Shown piece by piece: positions 41,141 to 49,524 of a stretch of 64,000 nucleotides of DNA; positions within the stretch are counted from its first letter, which is position 1, and each line of letters starts with the position of its first letter. Below the pieces are notes generated by a model that ran no database searches, had not been told where the DNA came from, and saw only the letters and a program-made list of their open reading frames with translations. The position numbers were made by a program, and so were the translations under genes. The stretch comes from Rugosimonospora acidiphila (GTDB lineage Bacteria > Actinomycetota > Actinomycetes > Mycobacteriales > Micromonosporaceae). The stretch is taken from assembly GCF_039543385.1 (NCBI RefSeq), contig NZ_BAABJQ010000003.1:248001-312000 (forward strand). Reading direction: 5' to 3'.

Positions 41141-42925
41141 GACTCGCTGATGGCTACCCGTGGGCTCGATGGCCTGATGAGGCAGTCCCGTCGGCGAAGC
41201 GATGTTCGTGTGGCGGCGGTGCTCGTATGCGGCGGCGAGGATCAGATAGCTGCTGGCTGTCCAGGTGTAGGCGCGGTCTCGTAGCCCGGCACCGGTTTTG
41301 GCGTCGAAGTTTTCGGCGAAGCCGGAGTTTTCGCACAATCCCCGGAAGCGTCGGCTGATCTCGTCGGCGAGGTCGACGTGGCCTGCTCGGCGCAGCCCGT
41401 CTTCGATGAGCACGGTCGAAGGAGCCCAGATCGGGCCGCGCCAGTATCCGTCGGCTTCGTAGTCTGGGCTGTCGGGCAGTTCGGTGGCCAGACCGTATTC
41501 GGTGAGGTGCCGGCCGATGCGTTCGACCATGACGGTGCGGATTTCGGCCGGTAGCAGGTCGGCCAACACGATTGGCATGAGGTTCAGCAGACTGCCGCTG
41601 GTCCAGGTCTGACCGGTGTGCGCGGCGGTGGTGTGGAAGGCGTCACCGTTCCAGGCGGCCAGCACGGCCCGGGTCAGCTGCCGTGCCGTCGCGGTCCAGT
41701 CGTGGGCCGCTGTGGGGTCGCCGAGTTCGGTGGCGAGCGAGGCGAGCTCGTGCAGTTGCAGGATGAGGAAGGCGGCGAGGTCGACGGATTCGATGACGTG
41801 GGCCGGGTCGAAGGTGGTTGCGTTGTCCCAGCCGCTGTCATTGCCGTGGTGGTAGTGGGGGAGGTCGTGTCCGGGGGCCCGGCGTGTGGTCAGCCAGAAG
41901 TTGGTCCAGTGACGCAGCTGTTGGTACAGCGCCAAAAGCGCATCGCGGCCGAGGTCGCGAGCGGTGTGGGAACGGATTCTCCGCAGCGCCCATCCGTGGA
42001 TGGGTGGTTTGACGAAGTTGTACAGCACCTCCGAGTGGGCCACCGAGTCGGGCAGCCCGCCGGCGCTGTCCTGATGGTCAAACGGCAGTAGGAACTGGTC
42101 CCAGGCTAGCCGCGGTGCGCCGGCGGCCAGCGCGATGGCGTTGAAGCAGTGGTCCCAGCTCCAGACCTTGTCCATCCAGTGCTTGGACATCAGTACCGCG
42201 GTGCGGCCAAGCATGCCGGCCGGGCTGACGGTGGCCGACCACAGAACATAGGCGGCCAGGTCCGCGGCCGGGGTCTGTGGGCTGCGCCATCCGGCGACGG
42301 CCTCCAGGAAGGTGTCGAACTGGTCCCGTGCGGCGGCGACCGCCGACGGGAAGTCCATCGACGCGGTGTACGGGGGGCGGGCGGCGTCGAATTCTTCGAC
42401 GGCGATCTCCCAGGGGGCCGACTCGTCCATGATGACGCCGCGGGCCGCGGTGCGCAGGGACTCCTCGCCAAGAACCTGGCGCGGTGCGCCGGACAGGATG
42501 GTGATCCGGTAGCGGCGGCCGGTCTCGTAGAGGGTGATGATGTGGGCGCCGTCGACCGGATCGCGGAACAGGTAGGGGCCGCTGAACGGGGTCAGTTCTG
42601 GTTGGGCCGCGAGCAGGGCCAGTCCGAGGCCGGTGCCGCGGATGCGCAGCGTGTCGGCGCGTTCGTAGGCGGCCTCGATGCGTCCGATGTCGTGCTGCCA
42701 GGTCAGGTGGCTGGGTCGGACCACCACGGTGGTGGCGACGGCGTCGCCGTCCAGCATGGGGCGCAGGCGCAGTACCGGGTGCAGGCCGGTCTGGTGGGAC
42801 ACGAGGTGCAGGTCGTCCGCGTACACCTTTTCGGCGATGACCGGTGAGACGTTGAACCAGGAGCCGGTGAAGCTGAAGGGGATCTCACGGATGTCGAACA
42901 CCGGACCCGTGCGGGCGAGGGGCAT
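41138..42925 (-). CDS. Six-hairpin glycoside hydrolase (MGH1/GH63-like)
   Basis: A protein of 595 residues with no signal peptide, so cytoplasmic. The C-terminal (alpha/alpha)6 barrel has the landmarks of the trehalase/GH63/MGH1 clan: KHWMDKVWSWDHCFNAIALA (about 246-265), HHGNDSGWDNATTFDPAHV (about 360-378, with the catalytic Asp candidate), EADGYWRGPIWAPSTVLIEDGLRR (about 510-533) and ENFDAKTGAGLRDRAYTWTASSYLIL (about 558-583, with the second carboxylate). The N-terminal 200 residues are a beta-sandwich. It probably hydrolyses an alpha-linked oligosaccharide taken up by the cell. The start lies after a small ORF and twin LacI operators. Confidence 0.85.
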   Translation of the reverse strand: MPLARTGPVFDIREIPFSFTGSWFNVSPVIAEKVYADDLHLVSHQTGLHPVLRLRPMLDGDAVATTVVVRPSHLTWQHDIGRIEAAYERADTLRIRGTGLGLALLAAQPELTPFSGPYLFRDPVDGAHIITLYETGRRYRITILSGAPRQVLGEESLRTAARGVIMDESAPWEIAVEEFDAARPPYTASMDFPSAVAAARDQFDTFLEAVAGWRSPQTPAADLAAYVLWSATVSPAGMLGRTAVLMSKHWMDKVWSWDHCFNAIALAAGAPRLAWDQFLLPFDHQDSAGGLPDSVAHSEVLYNFVKPPIHGWALRRIRSHTARDLGRDALLALYQQLRHWTNFWLTTRRAPGHDLPHYHHGNDSGWDNATTFDPAHVIESVDLAAFLILQLHELASLATELGDPTAAHDWTATARQLTRAVLAAWNGDAFHTTAAHTGQTWTSGSLLNLMPIVLADLLPAEIRTVMVERIGRHLTEYGLATELPDSPDYEADGYWRGPIWAPSTVLIEDGLRRAGHVDLADEISRRFRGLCENSGFAENFDAKTGAGLRDRAYTWTASSYLILAAAYEHRRHTNIASPTGLPHQAIEPTGSHQRV

Positions 42926-42952
42926 GAACGGACAGTCCTCTCGGAAAGGTGG

Positions 42953-43060
42953 CTAGCGGGTGACGACGTGGGGGTTCACCGGCTCGGTGAACGGCCCGGA
43001 ACCAGTCCGGCAGGCAGCGAGGCTACCGGCGGCGGGGCGCCGGACAGGTGACCTATTCAT
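42953..43060 (-). CDS. Possible leader peptide upstream of the glycosidase
   Basis: A 35-residue frame (begins MNRSPVRRPAAGSLAACRTG) with GAGAGGCTCAC before its ATG at 43060. It ends at 42953, only 27 bases before the glycosidase start. It has no family features. It could be a leader that couples translation of the glycosidase, or chance in GC-rich DNA. Confidence 0.3.
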   Translation of the reverse strand: MNRSPVRRPAAGSLAACRTGSGPFTEPVNPHVVTR

Positions 43061-43170
43061 GTGAGCCTCTCGAAGGGCGTTGCGCGGAGCGGACGGTTGC
43101 CGACCGGCCGGCTGCGGACCGGCCGGCTGCGGACGGGTCCGGGCAGGATGGCGAGGACTGACTGCCGTGT

Positions 43171-43195
43171 CGAATCGATTCGCCGAATCGATTCG
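43171..43195. promoter_or_regulatory. Tandem LacI-type operators
   Basis: CGAATCGATTCG occurs twice, at 43171-43182 and 43184-43195, separated by a single base. Each is a perfect 12-bp palindrome. They lie between the glycosidase and the LacI-family regulator starts, nearer the glycosidase promoter. Size and symmetry fit LacI dimers; the close packing would place two dimers on nearly the same face of the DNA. Confidence 0.7.
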
Positions 43196-43413
43196 CCGAA
43201 CAGTAGGCCGCGCCGGGTGCCAAGGTCAATGGGGTGAACGGGCTCGGGCGTGTGTGCTCGTGACATCGAGGGCTCATCGTTGACATCGACGTTTCGGCCG
43301 CCGTACGCTCCGAGCGAACCGGTTCGACACTGAGTCGGCATCGACGTCCCCGGTCGGGGAGAATGCCTGCCGCGACCCAGGTCCGCGAACCGATGTGATG
43401 AGGGAGCCGCGTC

Positions 43414-44430
43414 ATGAACATCGGGGAGATCGCCCGCCAGGCCGGGGTGTCGCGCAGCACGGTGTCGTACGTGCTGAGCGGCAGGCGGACGGTATCGGAG
43501 CCGACCCGCAGGCGCGTCCAGCAGGTGATCGATGAGCTGGACTACCGGCCCAACGCCAGCGCCCGGGCGCTGAAGGAAGGCCGCACCCGCGTACTCGGCC
43601 TGGTCATTCCGCCGGCCGCCCAGCGGTTGACCGATATGCAGCTGGGATTCGTAGCCAGCGTGGTTGAGGCGGCCGCGGAGGCCGACCTGGATGTGCTGCT
43701 GTCGCCCTCGGGCGGCGACCACGACCGATCCTTCGAGCGCATGATCACCGGCCGCCGGGTCGATGGCGTGATCCTCATGGAGATCCGTCTGGAAGACGCG
43801 CGGGTCGCCCGCCTGCAGCAGACCAGGCTGCCGTTCGTCACCATCGGCCGCACCGCACACGCGGACGACACCTGCTGGGTCGATGTCGACTACGCCACCC
43901 TGATCGGCCGCTGCGTGCATCACCTCGCCGACCTCGGTCACCGGCACGTCGCCCTGGTCAACCGGTCGGCCGAGCTGGTCGCCGCCGGATACGGGCCCGG
44001 GCACCGGGCGCTGGCGGGCTTCAACACCGCGGTGGCCGAACGGGGCCTGTCCGGCACCGACGTGTGCTGCGCCGACGACGCGGCCGCCGGTGAGCAATGC
44101 GTCCAGCGGCTTCTGGTCACCCGACCAGAGGTGACCGCCATCGCGACCCTCAACGAGGCGGCGCTGCCGGGCATCGGCCGAGGGCTGGAGCGCGCCGGAC
44201 GCACGGTACCGAAAGACTTCTCCATCGCTGGAGTCGCGGCCCGGCACTGGGCCGAAGACTTCCGCCCGCCGTTGACCTCCGCCGACGTGCCTGCCACGCA
44301 GATGGGCGCGCACGCCGTCGAGCTGCTGCGCGAACGCATCGCCACACCCGACACGTCACCCCGCCACCTGCTGCTCAGCCCACCGATCTCGCTGCGAGCC
44401 AGCACCGGACCCGTACCACCCGCCCGGTGA
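43414..44430 (+). CDS. LacI-family transcriptional regulator
   Basis: A protein of 338 residues. The N-terminal HTH and hinge read NIGEIARQAGVSRSTVSYVLSGRRTVSEPTRRRVQQVIDELDYRPNASARALKEGRT (2-58). The periplasmic-binding-protein-like C-half follows, with TRVLGLVIPP, DGVILMEIRLED and SIAGVAARHWAEDFRPPLTSADVPATQMGAHAVELL. It is divergent from the cytoplasmic glycosidase, and the two CGAATCGATTCG palindromes lie between them. It probably represses the glycosidase until a sugar product binds. Confidence 0.95.
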   Translation: MNIGEIARQAGVSRSTVSYVLSGRRTVSEPTRRRVQQVIDELDYRPNASARALKEGRTRVLGLVIPPAAQRLTDMQLGFVASVVEAAAEADLDVLLSPSGGDHDRSFERMITGRRVDGVILMEIRLEDARVARLQQTRLPFVTIGRTAHADDTCWVDVDYATLIGRCVHHLADLGHRHVALVNRSAELVAAGYGPGHRALAGFNTAVAERGLSGTDVCCADDAAAGEQCVQRLLVTRPEVTAIATLNEAALPGIGRGLERAGRTVPKDFSIAGVAARHWAEDFRPPLTSADVPATQMGAHAVELLRERIATPDTSPRHLLLSPPISLRASTGPVPPAR

Positions 44431-45013
44431 ACCAACTACCCCCGCGCGCCGCACACCCCCAGGAGAGCGCATGAACAGGCACCCCGCGAAAGCCGCTGCC
44501 GTAGTAGACCCGTCACGGTGACGCCGCTGCGCGTCCGCGCTACCTGACGCGCGGGAAGCGGCGGCTCGCGTCCGGGTTCGCCGCCCGGCCCAGACGCGCG
44601 ACGGTTTCTACGGCCGGCCACCGAACCACCGACGCCGCGCACGCTCAACCCGCCGGACCACGCACGAACGATAGCGGCCGGTCCGTCGGGTCGATCACCG
44701 CTGTCGAACGACGCCTGATGCCAGTCCGTGACCCACCGCCGTCGCAGACACCTCACGACCGCCCAACGGCGGTGCTCGCCGGACCCTGGAACAACCTCGC
44801 CGGCACCGTGATCCGGCCGCGGCACTCCAGCCGACACCTCAGCCCTGCCGCGCGACGCCCAACACCAACACCGCTTGCCGGACACCCGCGCCACTGGCGC
44901 CCCAAAGCCCCTGCCCGCACACGCGTCCCCGCGGTGGCGGCCAGGTCGAGGCCGCACCGCGCGACCTCGTCGTGCCCACCCAACCTCATCTAAGGAGCAG
45001 GAGTGAAGACCAG
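44431..45013. other. Intergenic, one truncated gene start
   Basis: Right after the LacI gene, CAGGAGAGCGC precedes ATG at 44471, which opens only a 16-codon frame (MNRHPAKAAAVVDPSR) ending at 44521. It looks like the first codons of a lost gene. The rest is very GC-rich, with Pro/Arg/His frames on both strands and no recognisable protein. Confidence 0.4.
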
Positions 45014-47176
45014 ATGAGAACGAGATCGAGCCTCGGCCGCCTAGCCCTGGCATCCGGGATGGCCCTGGCGCTCGCGGCACCGCTGCTGGCGGCCGCGCAG
45101 AGTTCGGCCGCGGCCAGCCCGACGGACGTGAAGTCGCTGAGCGTGAATCTCGCCTCCACGACCGGGCCGGCAACCGGAGTCGGCGAGGGCATTCTCTACG
45201 GTGTCAGCCAGGACGGCACCCAACCCGCCGACCAGTACCTGCAACCCCTGCACATCAACGCCTTCCGTGGCGGTGGCTGGTTCTCGGGCGGCTGGATCAA
45301 GGACAAATATCAGTACGGCGACGCCACCAAGGCGGACATCGCCTCGATCATCGCGCAGGCCAAGCGCCTGCAGCAGGTGTCGGGCAAAGGCTTCCAGTAC
45401 CAACTTCTGGTCAGCGATCTGTTCGGGTCGACCGGTGGCGCGCCCGCGAGCACGATGTGGCCGTGCATCAACGGCGACTGCTCAAACTGGATCACCTTTA
45501 TCGACACCACCGTCAACGCGGTGAAGGACTCCGGAATCAACTTCGCCTTCGACATCTGGAACGAGCCGGATCTCTCCATCTTCTGGGCGCCCGGGGTCAA
45601 CACCCCGCAGTACTTCCAGATGTGGGACACCGCGTACCAGGAGATCCGGCGGCTCGCGCCCAACGCGACGATCGTCGGCCCCTCCTTCGCCTTCACACCA
45701 CAGCGGATGCCGCAGGAATGGCAGACCTGGTTCGCGCACGTCAAGGCGGCTAACACGGTGCCAGACATGATTTCCAACCACGATGAGGGTGACGTCGACG
45801 ACCCGGTCACCGTGGGACGGGCCATCGAAAGTGACGCGACGGCCGTCGGACTGAAGCCCATCCCGTTGTCGGCGAACGAGTATCAGCCCGCCGATCGGCA
45901 GTCCGCGGGCGTCACCGCCTGGTACGTCGCCCGCTTCGCGCAGTCCAACTACACCAACGCCATGCGCGGCAACTGGCAGTGCTGCATGATCCCCAACATG
46001 ACCGGGCTGCTCAGCCACGCGGCCACCGGATGGGCGCCAACCGGAAACTGGTGGGCGCTTCGCACCTACGCCGACCTGACCGGTTCGCTGGTATCCACCT
46101 CCGGTGAGGTCGGCACCACGGCGATCTCAGCGGCGAAGGATGCCTCGCAGCAGCGAGCTGTCGCGATCGTCGGAGACTCCGACGGATACACGGGTGCCGC
46201 ATCCGTAACCTTCAACGGGCTCTCGTCGGTTCCCTGGCTCGTGAGGCAGGGCGAGGTACACGTCACCGTCTACCGGATCCCCGACAAGGCACCGCTGTAC
46301 TCGCGGCCGGTGGTCTTCAACCAGACCATGAGCGCGTCCGGCGGCTCGGTCACCGTGCCGCTCACCTTCCAGTCGGCGCACGACGCGTTCGGGGTCTACT
46401 TGTCCTGGACCGACCCGCAGACCGTCACCGTGAACGCGCCGGCGCAGCTGACGGCTGGTGGCACCTACCAGATCCCCGTCACGTTCACGAATGGCAGCGG
46501 CCTGGACGACGCCCTCGTCCAGACGTCGCTCGCCGTCTCCGCGGACGACCCGACGTCCGCCTCGCAGCTGCACGTGAGTTGCGGTCTGGCGCAGGGGAGC
46601 ACGTGTCTGCCCGTCCTTGACCTACCGCCGGGCGGGACAACCACGGCTAACTTCACCGTGGTGGTACCCGCCACGGCTCCGCAGGTGAGTTATCGACTCA
46701 CCGGCACCGCCACAGCGATCTCGACCGGGGGGCGGGTCACCGCGCAAGACGCGGTCGACCTGACGATGCCATGCGGCCTCGGTCAGGCATGCGAGGCGGA
46801 GAACGGGACCATGGGCGGCGGAGCATGCCTTGCCACCGACCATCCGGGCTACACCGGCTCGGGATTCGTTGCCTGCTTCACCTCCTCGGGTCCCAGCGTC
46901 ACCCAACAGTTCAGCGTCGCGGCGGACGGGACCTACACGCTGGACCTTCGGTACGCCGCGGGCCCGGACGGCCCGAAGCAAACCAGGACCGCGACAGTCT
47001 CCGTCAACGGCGCCGCTGCGCAACAGATTTCGCTGCCGCTGACCGGGAGCTGGAACACCTGGGCCGACGCGACGATCAAGCTGCAGCTCAAGGCAGGGAC
47101 CAACGACATCACCGTCGCATACCTGCCGTCTGATACCGGCTGGTTCAACCTCGACCACCTCGTGGTCACCAACTGA
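45014..47176 (+). CDS. Secreted GH-A-clan glycoside hydrolase with CBM
   Basis: A protein of 720 residues from ATG 45014 (AGGAG about ten bases before); Sec signal 1-34 (ALASGMALALAAPLLAAAQSSAAA). The TIM barrel has WNEP with Glu184 as acid/base (FDIWNEPDLSIFW) and Glu289 (PLSANEYQP) at the expected distance for the nucleophile. A beta-sandwich region and then a C-terminal module of about 130 residues (CEAENGTMGGGACLATDHPG ... WFNLDHLVV), like CBM35, complete it. The closest guess is a GH39-type xylosidase relative, but substrate specificity is not visible. It is monocistronic and near the LacI/glycosidase unit, so it may feed it. Confidence 0.85.
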   Translation: MRTRSSLGRLALASGMALALAAPLLAAAQSSAAASPTDVKSLSVNLASTTGPATGVGEGILYGVSQDGTQPADQYLQPLHINAFRGGGWFSGGWIKDKYQYGDATKADIASIIAQAKRLQQVSGKGFQYQLLVSDLFGSTGGAPASTMWPCINGDCSNWITFIDTTVNAVKDSGINFAFDIWNEPDLSIFWAPGVNTPQYFQMWDTAYQEIRRLAPNATIVGPSFAFTPQRMPQEWQTWFAHVKAANTVPDMISNHDEGDVDDPVTVGRAIESDATAVGLKPIPLSANEYQPADRQSAGVTAWYVARFAQSNYTNAMRGNWQCCMIPNMTGLLSHAATGWAPTGNWWALRTYADLTGSLVSTSGEVGTTAISAAKDASQQRAVAIVGDSDGYTGAASVTFNGLSSVPWLVRQGEVHVTVYRIPDKAPLYSRPVVFNQTMSASGGSVTVPLTFQSAHDAFGVYLSWTDPQTVTVNAPAQLTAGGTYQIPVTFTNGSGLDDALVQTSLAVSADDPTSASQLHVSCGLAQGSTCLPVLDLPPGGTTTANFTVVVPATAPQVSYRLTGTATAISTGGRVTAQDAVDLTMPCGLGQACEAENGTMGGGACLATDHPGYTGSGFVACFTSSGPSVTQQFSVAADGTYTLDLRYAAGPDGPKQTRTATVSVNGAAAQQISLPLTGSWNTWADATIKLQLKAGTNDITVAYLPSDTGWFNLDHLVVTN

Positions 47177-47182
47177 AGGGCG

Positions 47183-47214
47183 CCCGCCGCCGGATCGGCC
47201 GGTCCGGCGGCGGG
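47183..47214 (+). terminator. Hairpin terminator after the secreted glycosidase
   Basis: CCCGCCGCCGGA (47183-47194) pairs perfectly with TCCGGCGGCGGG (47203-47214) around an 8-base loop, seven bases after the stop codon. Confidence 0.75.
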
Positions 47215-47528
47215 GCAAACCCAAGACGCGGGCGTTGCGCCACCGTGGGTCAGAGCGCGGCGGCTCCGAGCACCCACGGTCTGGTTCGGGCGATGAAGTC
47301 GGCCGGTGGTGGTTGTACTTGTGGGCATGATGGTTTGGGCGTGGGACACCAGCGACAACGATTTCCCGGCAACATTCGGCCCATTCACTCTGGCGCTGAC
47401 ATGCATCGGCGCACTTGGGTGGCGTCACCAGAGCGAACGGCCGTGAACTGAGCGGACCCCACCCGAGGAGGCCCGGTCGGCGCCGGCCGATGGGCTTGGG
47501 CTCACTTCGCCTGTGGTAGAAGAATCGG
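47215..47528. other. Intergenic, nothing recognised
   Basis: About 310 bases between the terminator and the SUKH gene. Overlapping short frames have random composition. No toxin gene or toxin fragment is visible here. Confidence 0.45.
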
Positions 47529-48179
47529 ATGCACGATCTCTTTGAGCTCAGCCGCCGGTCACTTGAGGCCGTCTACGGTCCGGACCAGCTGATCTCCGTC
47601 CCGGAGAGCCGGCTGGCGGAAATCGCGGACCCCGACACCAGAGACGTGATGGGCACGCTGGGGCTCCCCGTCGGCAGAAACCCCATGTTCGGCCTGTACT
47701 GGGCGGTCGGGGATAGTTTCAGCATCATGGGGGAGCGGGAGGACCATCAATGGAAGCTCGACGAGCGTTATGATCCCGTTCCTCCCGGGGCCGATCGCTG
47801 GATCAATCTGTGCGACATGAGCGACGACAGCGTCGTACTCGACCCGGGCACCGGGAAGGTCTTCTGCCTGCCCCAGGACGGTGACATCTACCTCCTCAGC
47901 GCCTCGTTCCGGAATTACGTCCACTTCATGTACATCTATGAGTCACAGCTTCCCTATTTCGATCCCGAATGGGAGGGTGGGGACGAGTCCTTGGACCCGC
48001 AGGGCGCCCGCATTCGGATCGAAGACGCGTTCCGGGCCGTCGACCCGGTCGCGCTGGAGAACCCCCGGTCTCATTGGTACTCCGCCCTGATGTTTGTCGT
48101 GGAGCCCGAATTCGAGTACTACAACGAGGAGTTGCAGAACGCTCTGCGCGCGGATTACGGCTGGCCGAGATGTCCCTGA
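47529..48179 (+). CDS. SUKH-superfamily immunity-type protein
   Basis: A cytoplasmic protein of 216 residues. The pattern MGTLGLPVGRNPMFGLYWAVGDSF, followed by DDSVVLDPGTGKVFCLPQDGDIYLLSASFRNYVHFMYIYES, fits the SUKH-4 type (a glycine before the conserved Pro, then Val-Leu-Asp-Pro-x-Thr-Gly-x-Val and a Ser-Phe helix). Such proteins usually neutralise a polymorphic toxin made by a neighbouring gene. I find no toxin next to it on either side, so it may protect against foreign toxins or be a remnant of a module. Confidence 0.7.
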   Translation: MHDLFELSRRSLEAVYGPDQLISVPESRLAEIADPDTRDVMGTLGLPVGRNPMFGLYWAVGDSFSIMGEREDHQWKLDERYDPVPPGADRWINLCDMSDDSVVLDPGTGKVFCLPQDGDIYLLSASFRNYVHFMYIYESQLPYFDPEWEGGDESLDPQGARIRIEDAFRAVDPVALENPRSHWYSALMFVVEPEFEYYNEELQNALRADYGWPRCP

Positions 48180-48225
48180 TTGACCGGCCCGGAGTCGTCT
48201 CGGCTTCCGGAGACGCAGCGGCCCG

Positions 48226-48723
48226 TCAGGGATGTTGAGGCAGGGCCAACCAGTCCCGCCAGGAGATGTCACGGCCGAGGAACCGGGGCCGCCGAAACGG
48301 CCAATCGGCGGCGATCCACTGTGGCACCAGCGTGTCCAGCGTGCGCTCCACCTCGCCGCCGAGCAAGTTGTCCACCACCCACCAGGAAATTTCGCCATCC
48401 GAGCCGGCTCGCTCGGGCGGGTCGATGTAGACGCAGCCGAGAAGGGCGGTCTCCGCCGTATCGAACAGCGCGTAGTTGAAGGACCGGTGGGCGGCTATCT
48501 CCTCCTCGTGCCGCAGGAGGTCCACCCGGTCCTCTTCGTAGGACATCGTCTCCTGGGGCCAACCCCAGGCCGGGCCGAAGATGTCCCACAGCCGTTCGCG
48601 GGAGCCCATCACCGCCGGATAGTCCAGCGCGGTATCGGCCTCGCTGATCGGCCGCAGATGATGTGTGCCGCCGGGCAGCGGAACGTGAACGGGGTGGACG
48701 AAGTCGTCGGGAAGCCAGCTCAT
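48226..48723 (-). CDS. GNAT-like acetyltransferase
   Basis: A protein of 165 residues. The start PLPGGTHHLRPISEADTALDYPAVMGSRERLW is the usual opening of RimJ/RimL-type GNATs. The centre HRSFNYALFDTAETALLGCVYIDPPERAGSDGEISWWV gives the beta-4/beta-5 hairpin. The canonical Gln/Arg-x-x-Gly-x-Gly/Ala loop is not clear, so acetyl-CoA binding is uncertain and it may be a divergent member. It is convergent with the SUKH gene. Confidence 0.7.
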   Translation of the reverse strand: MSWLPDDFVHPVHVPLPGGTHHLRPISEADTALDYPAVMGSRERLWDIFGPAWGWPQETMSYEEDRVDLLRHEEEIAAHRSFNYALFDTAETALLGCVYIDPPERAGSDGEISWWVVDNLLGGEVERTLDTLVPQWIAADWPFRRPRFLGRDISWRDWLALPQHP

Positions 48724-48865
48724 GATTCCGGAGGCTACCGCTGTTCGCGGTCAGCCGAGCGGAGGCCAGGCGATGCTGACGCGCAAGACGCCACACGATC
48801 CTGAGCGGTGGACCTCGCGCGCTAACGTTGTCGAGTCCTGTCGACAGAGCCGAACGGAGCGATCA

Positions 48866-49273
48866 GTGGCGGTCTTCACCGAACGGGAACTGGCCTACCT
48901 GCGCGAGCAGCGCCTTGGCCGGCTGGCCACGGTACGGCCGGACGGCACCCCGCAGAACAGTCCGGTCGGCTTCGGCTACAACGAACGACTGCAGACCATC
49001 GACATCGGCGGGCACAACATGGGTCAGAGTCAGAAGTTCCGCAACGTGGCCGCCGGTTCGAAGGTCGCGTTTGTCGTCGACGACATCGCCTCGCTCAATC
49101 CCTGGACCGTCCGCTGCCTGGAGATCCGTGGCGACGCCGAGGCGATTGTCGCCCCGGCCGACTCCGAGGCCCGCCTGGACGGACCCATCATCCGGATCCA
49201 CCCACGCCGTATCATCAGCTTCGGCATCGACCCCGACAGCCCGGCGGCCGGCAAGCGCACGGTAACCCCCTGA
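48866..49273 (+). CDS. PPOX-class F420- or FMN-dependent oxidoreductase
   Basis: A protein of 135 residues from GTG 48866 (GGAG at 48856). The split-barrel flavin fold is recognisable: VFTERELAYLREQRLGRLATVRPDGTPQNSPVGFGYN (1-38), then GGHNMGQSQKFRNVAAGSKVAFVVDD and CLEIRGDAEAIVA. The ending RIHPRRIISFGID is typical of actinobacterial F420-dependent members. It reduces or binds small aromatic substrates in relatives. It lies alone between the GNAT and the large secreted protein. Confidence 0.85.
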   Translation: MAVFTERELAYLREQRLGRLATVRPDGTPQNSPVGFGYNERLQTIDIGGHNMGQSQKFRNVAAGSKVAFVVDDIASLNPWTVRCLEIRGDAEAIVAPADSEARLDGPIIRIHPRRIISFGIDPDSPAAGKRTVTP

Positions 49274-49524
49274 CGGCCCGGAGAGCCTCCAACGAGGCCG
49301 GTGCCGCGCAGCGGCGAACCATTAGCCCGGTTGGCCACCGGAACGGACAACCGCCCCGGGCATCCCTCGAAGCGCCGGACACGTCGGCTCGACGAAACGT
49401 TGATGAACGCCGCGTGACTCGGTGGCAGCGCCCGGAATCCGCGCAGGCAGGGCGCGTGCATGGCGGCCGGAAGGCGTGCGCCCCGTCCGCATAATGGCGT
49501 TGACCACGAGTACCCCGGTGAAGG

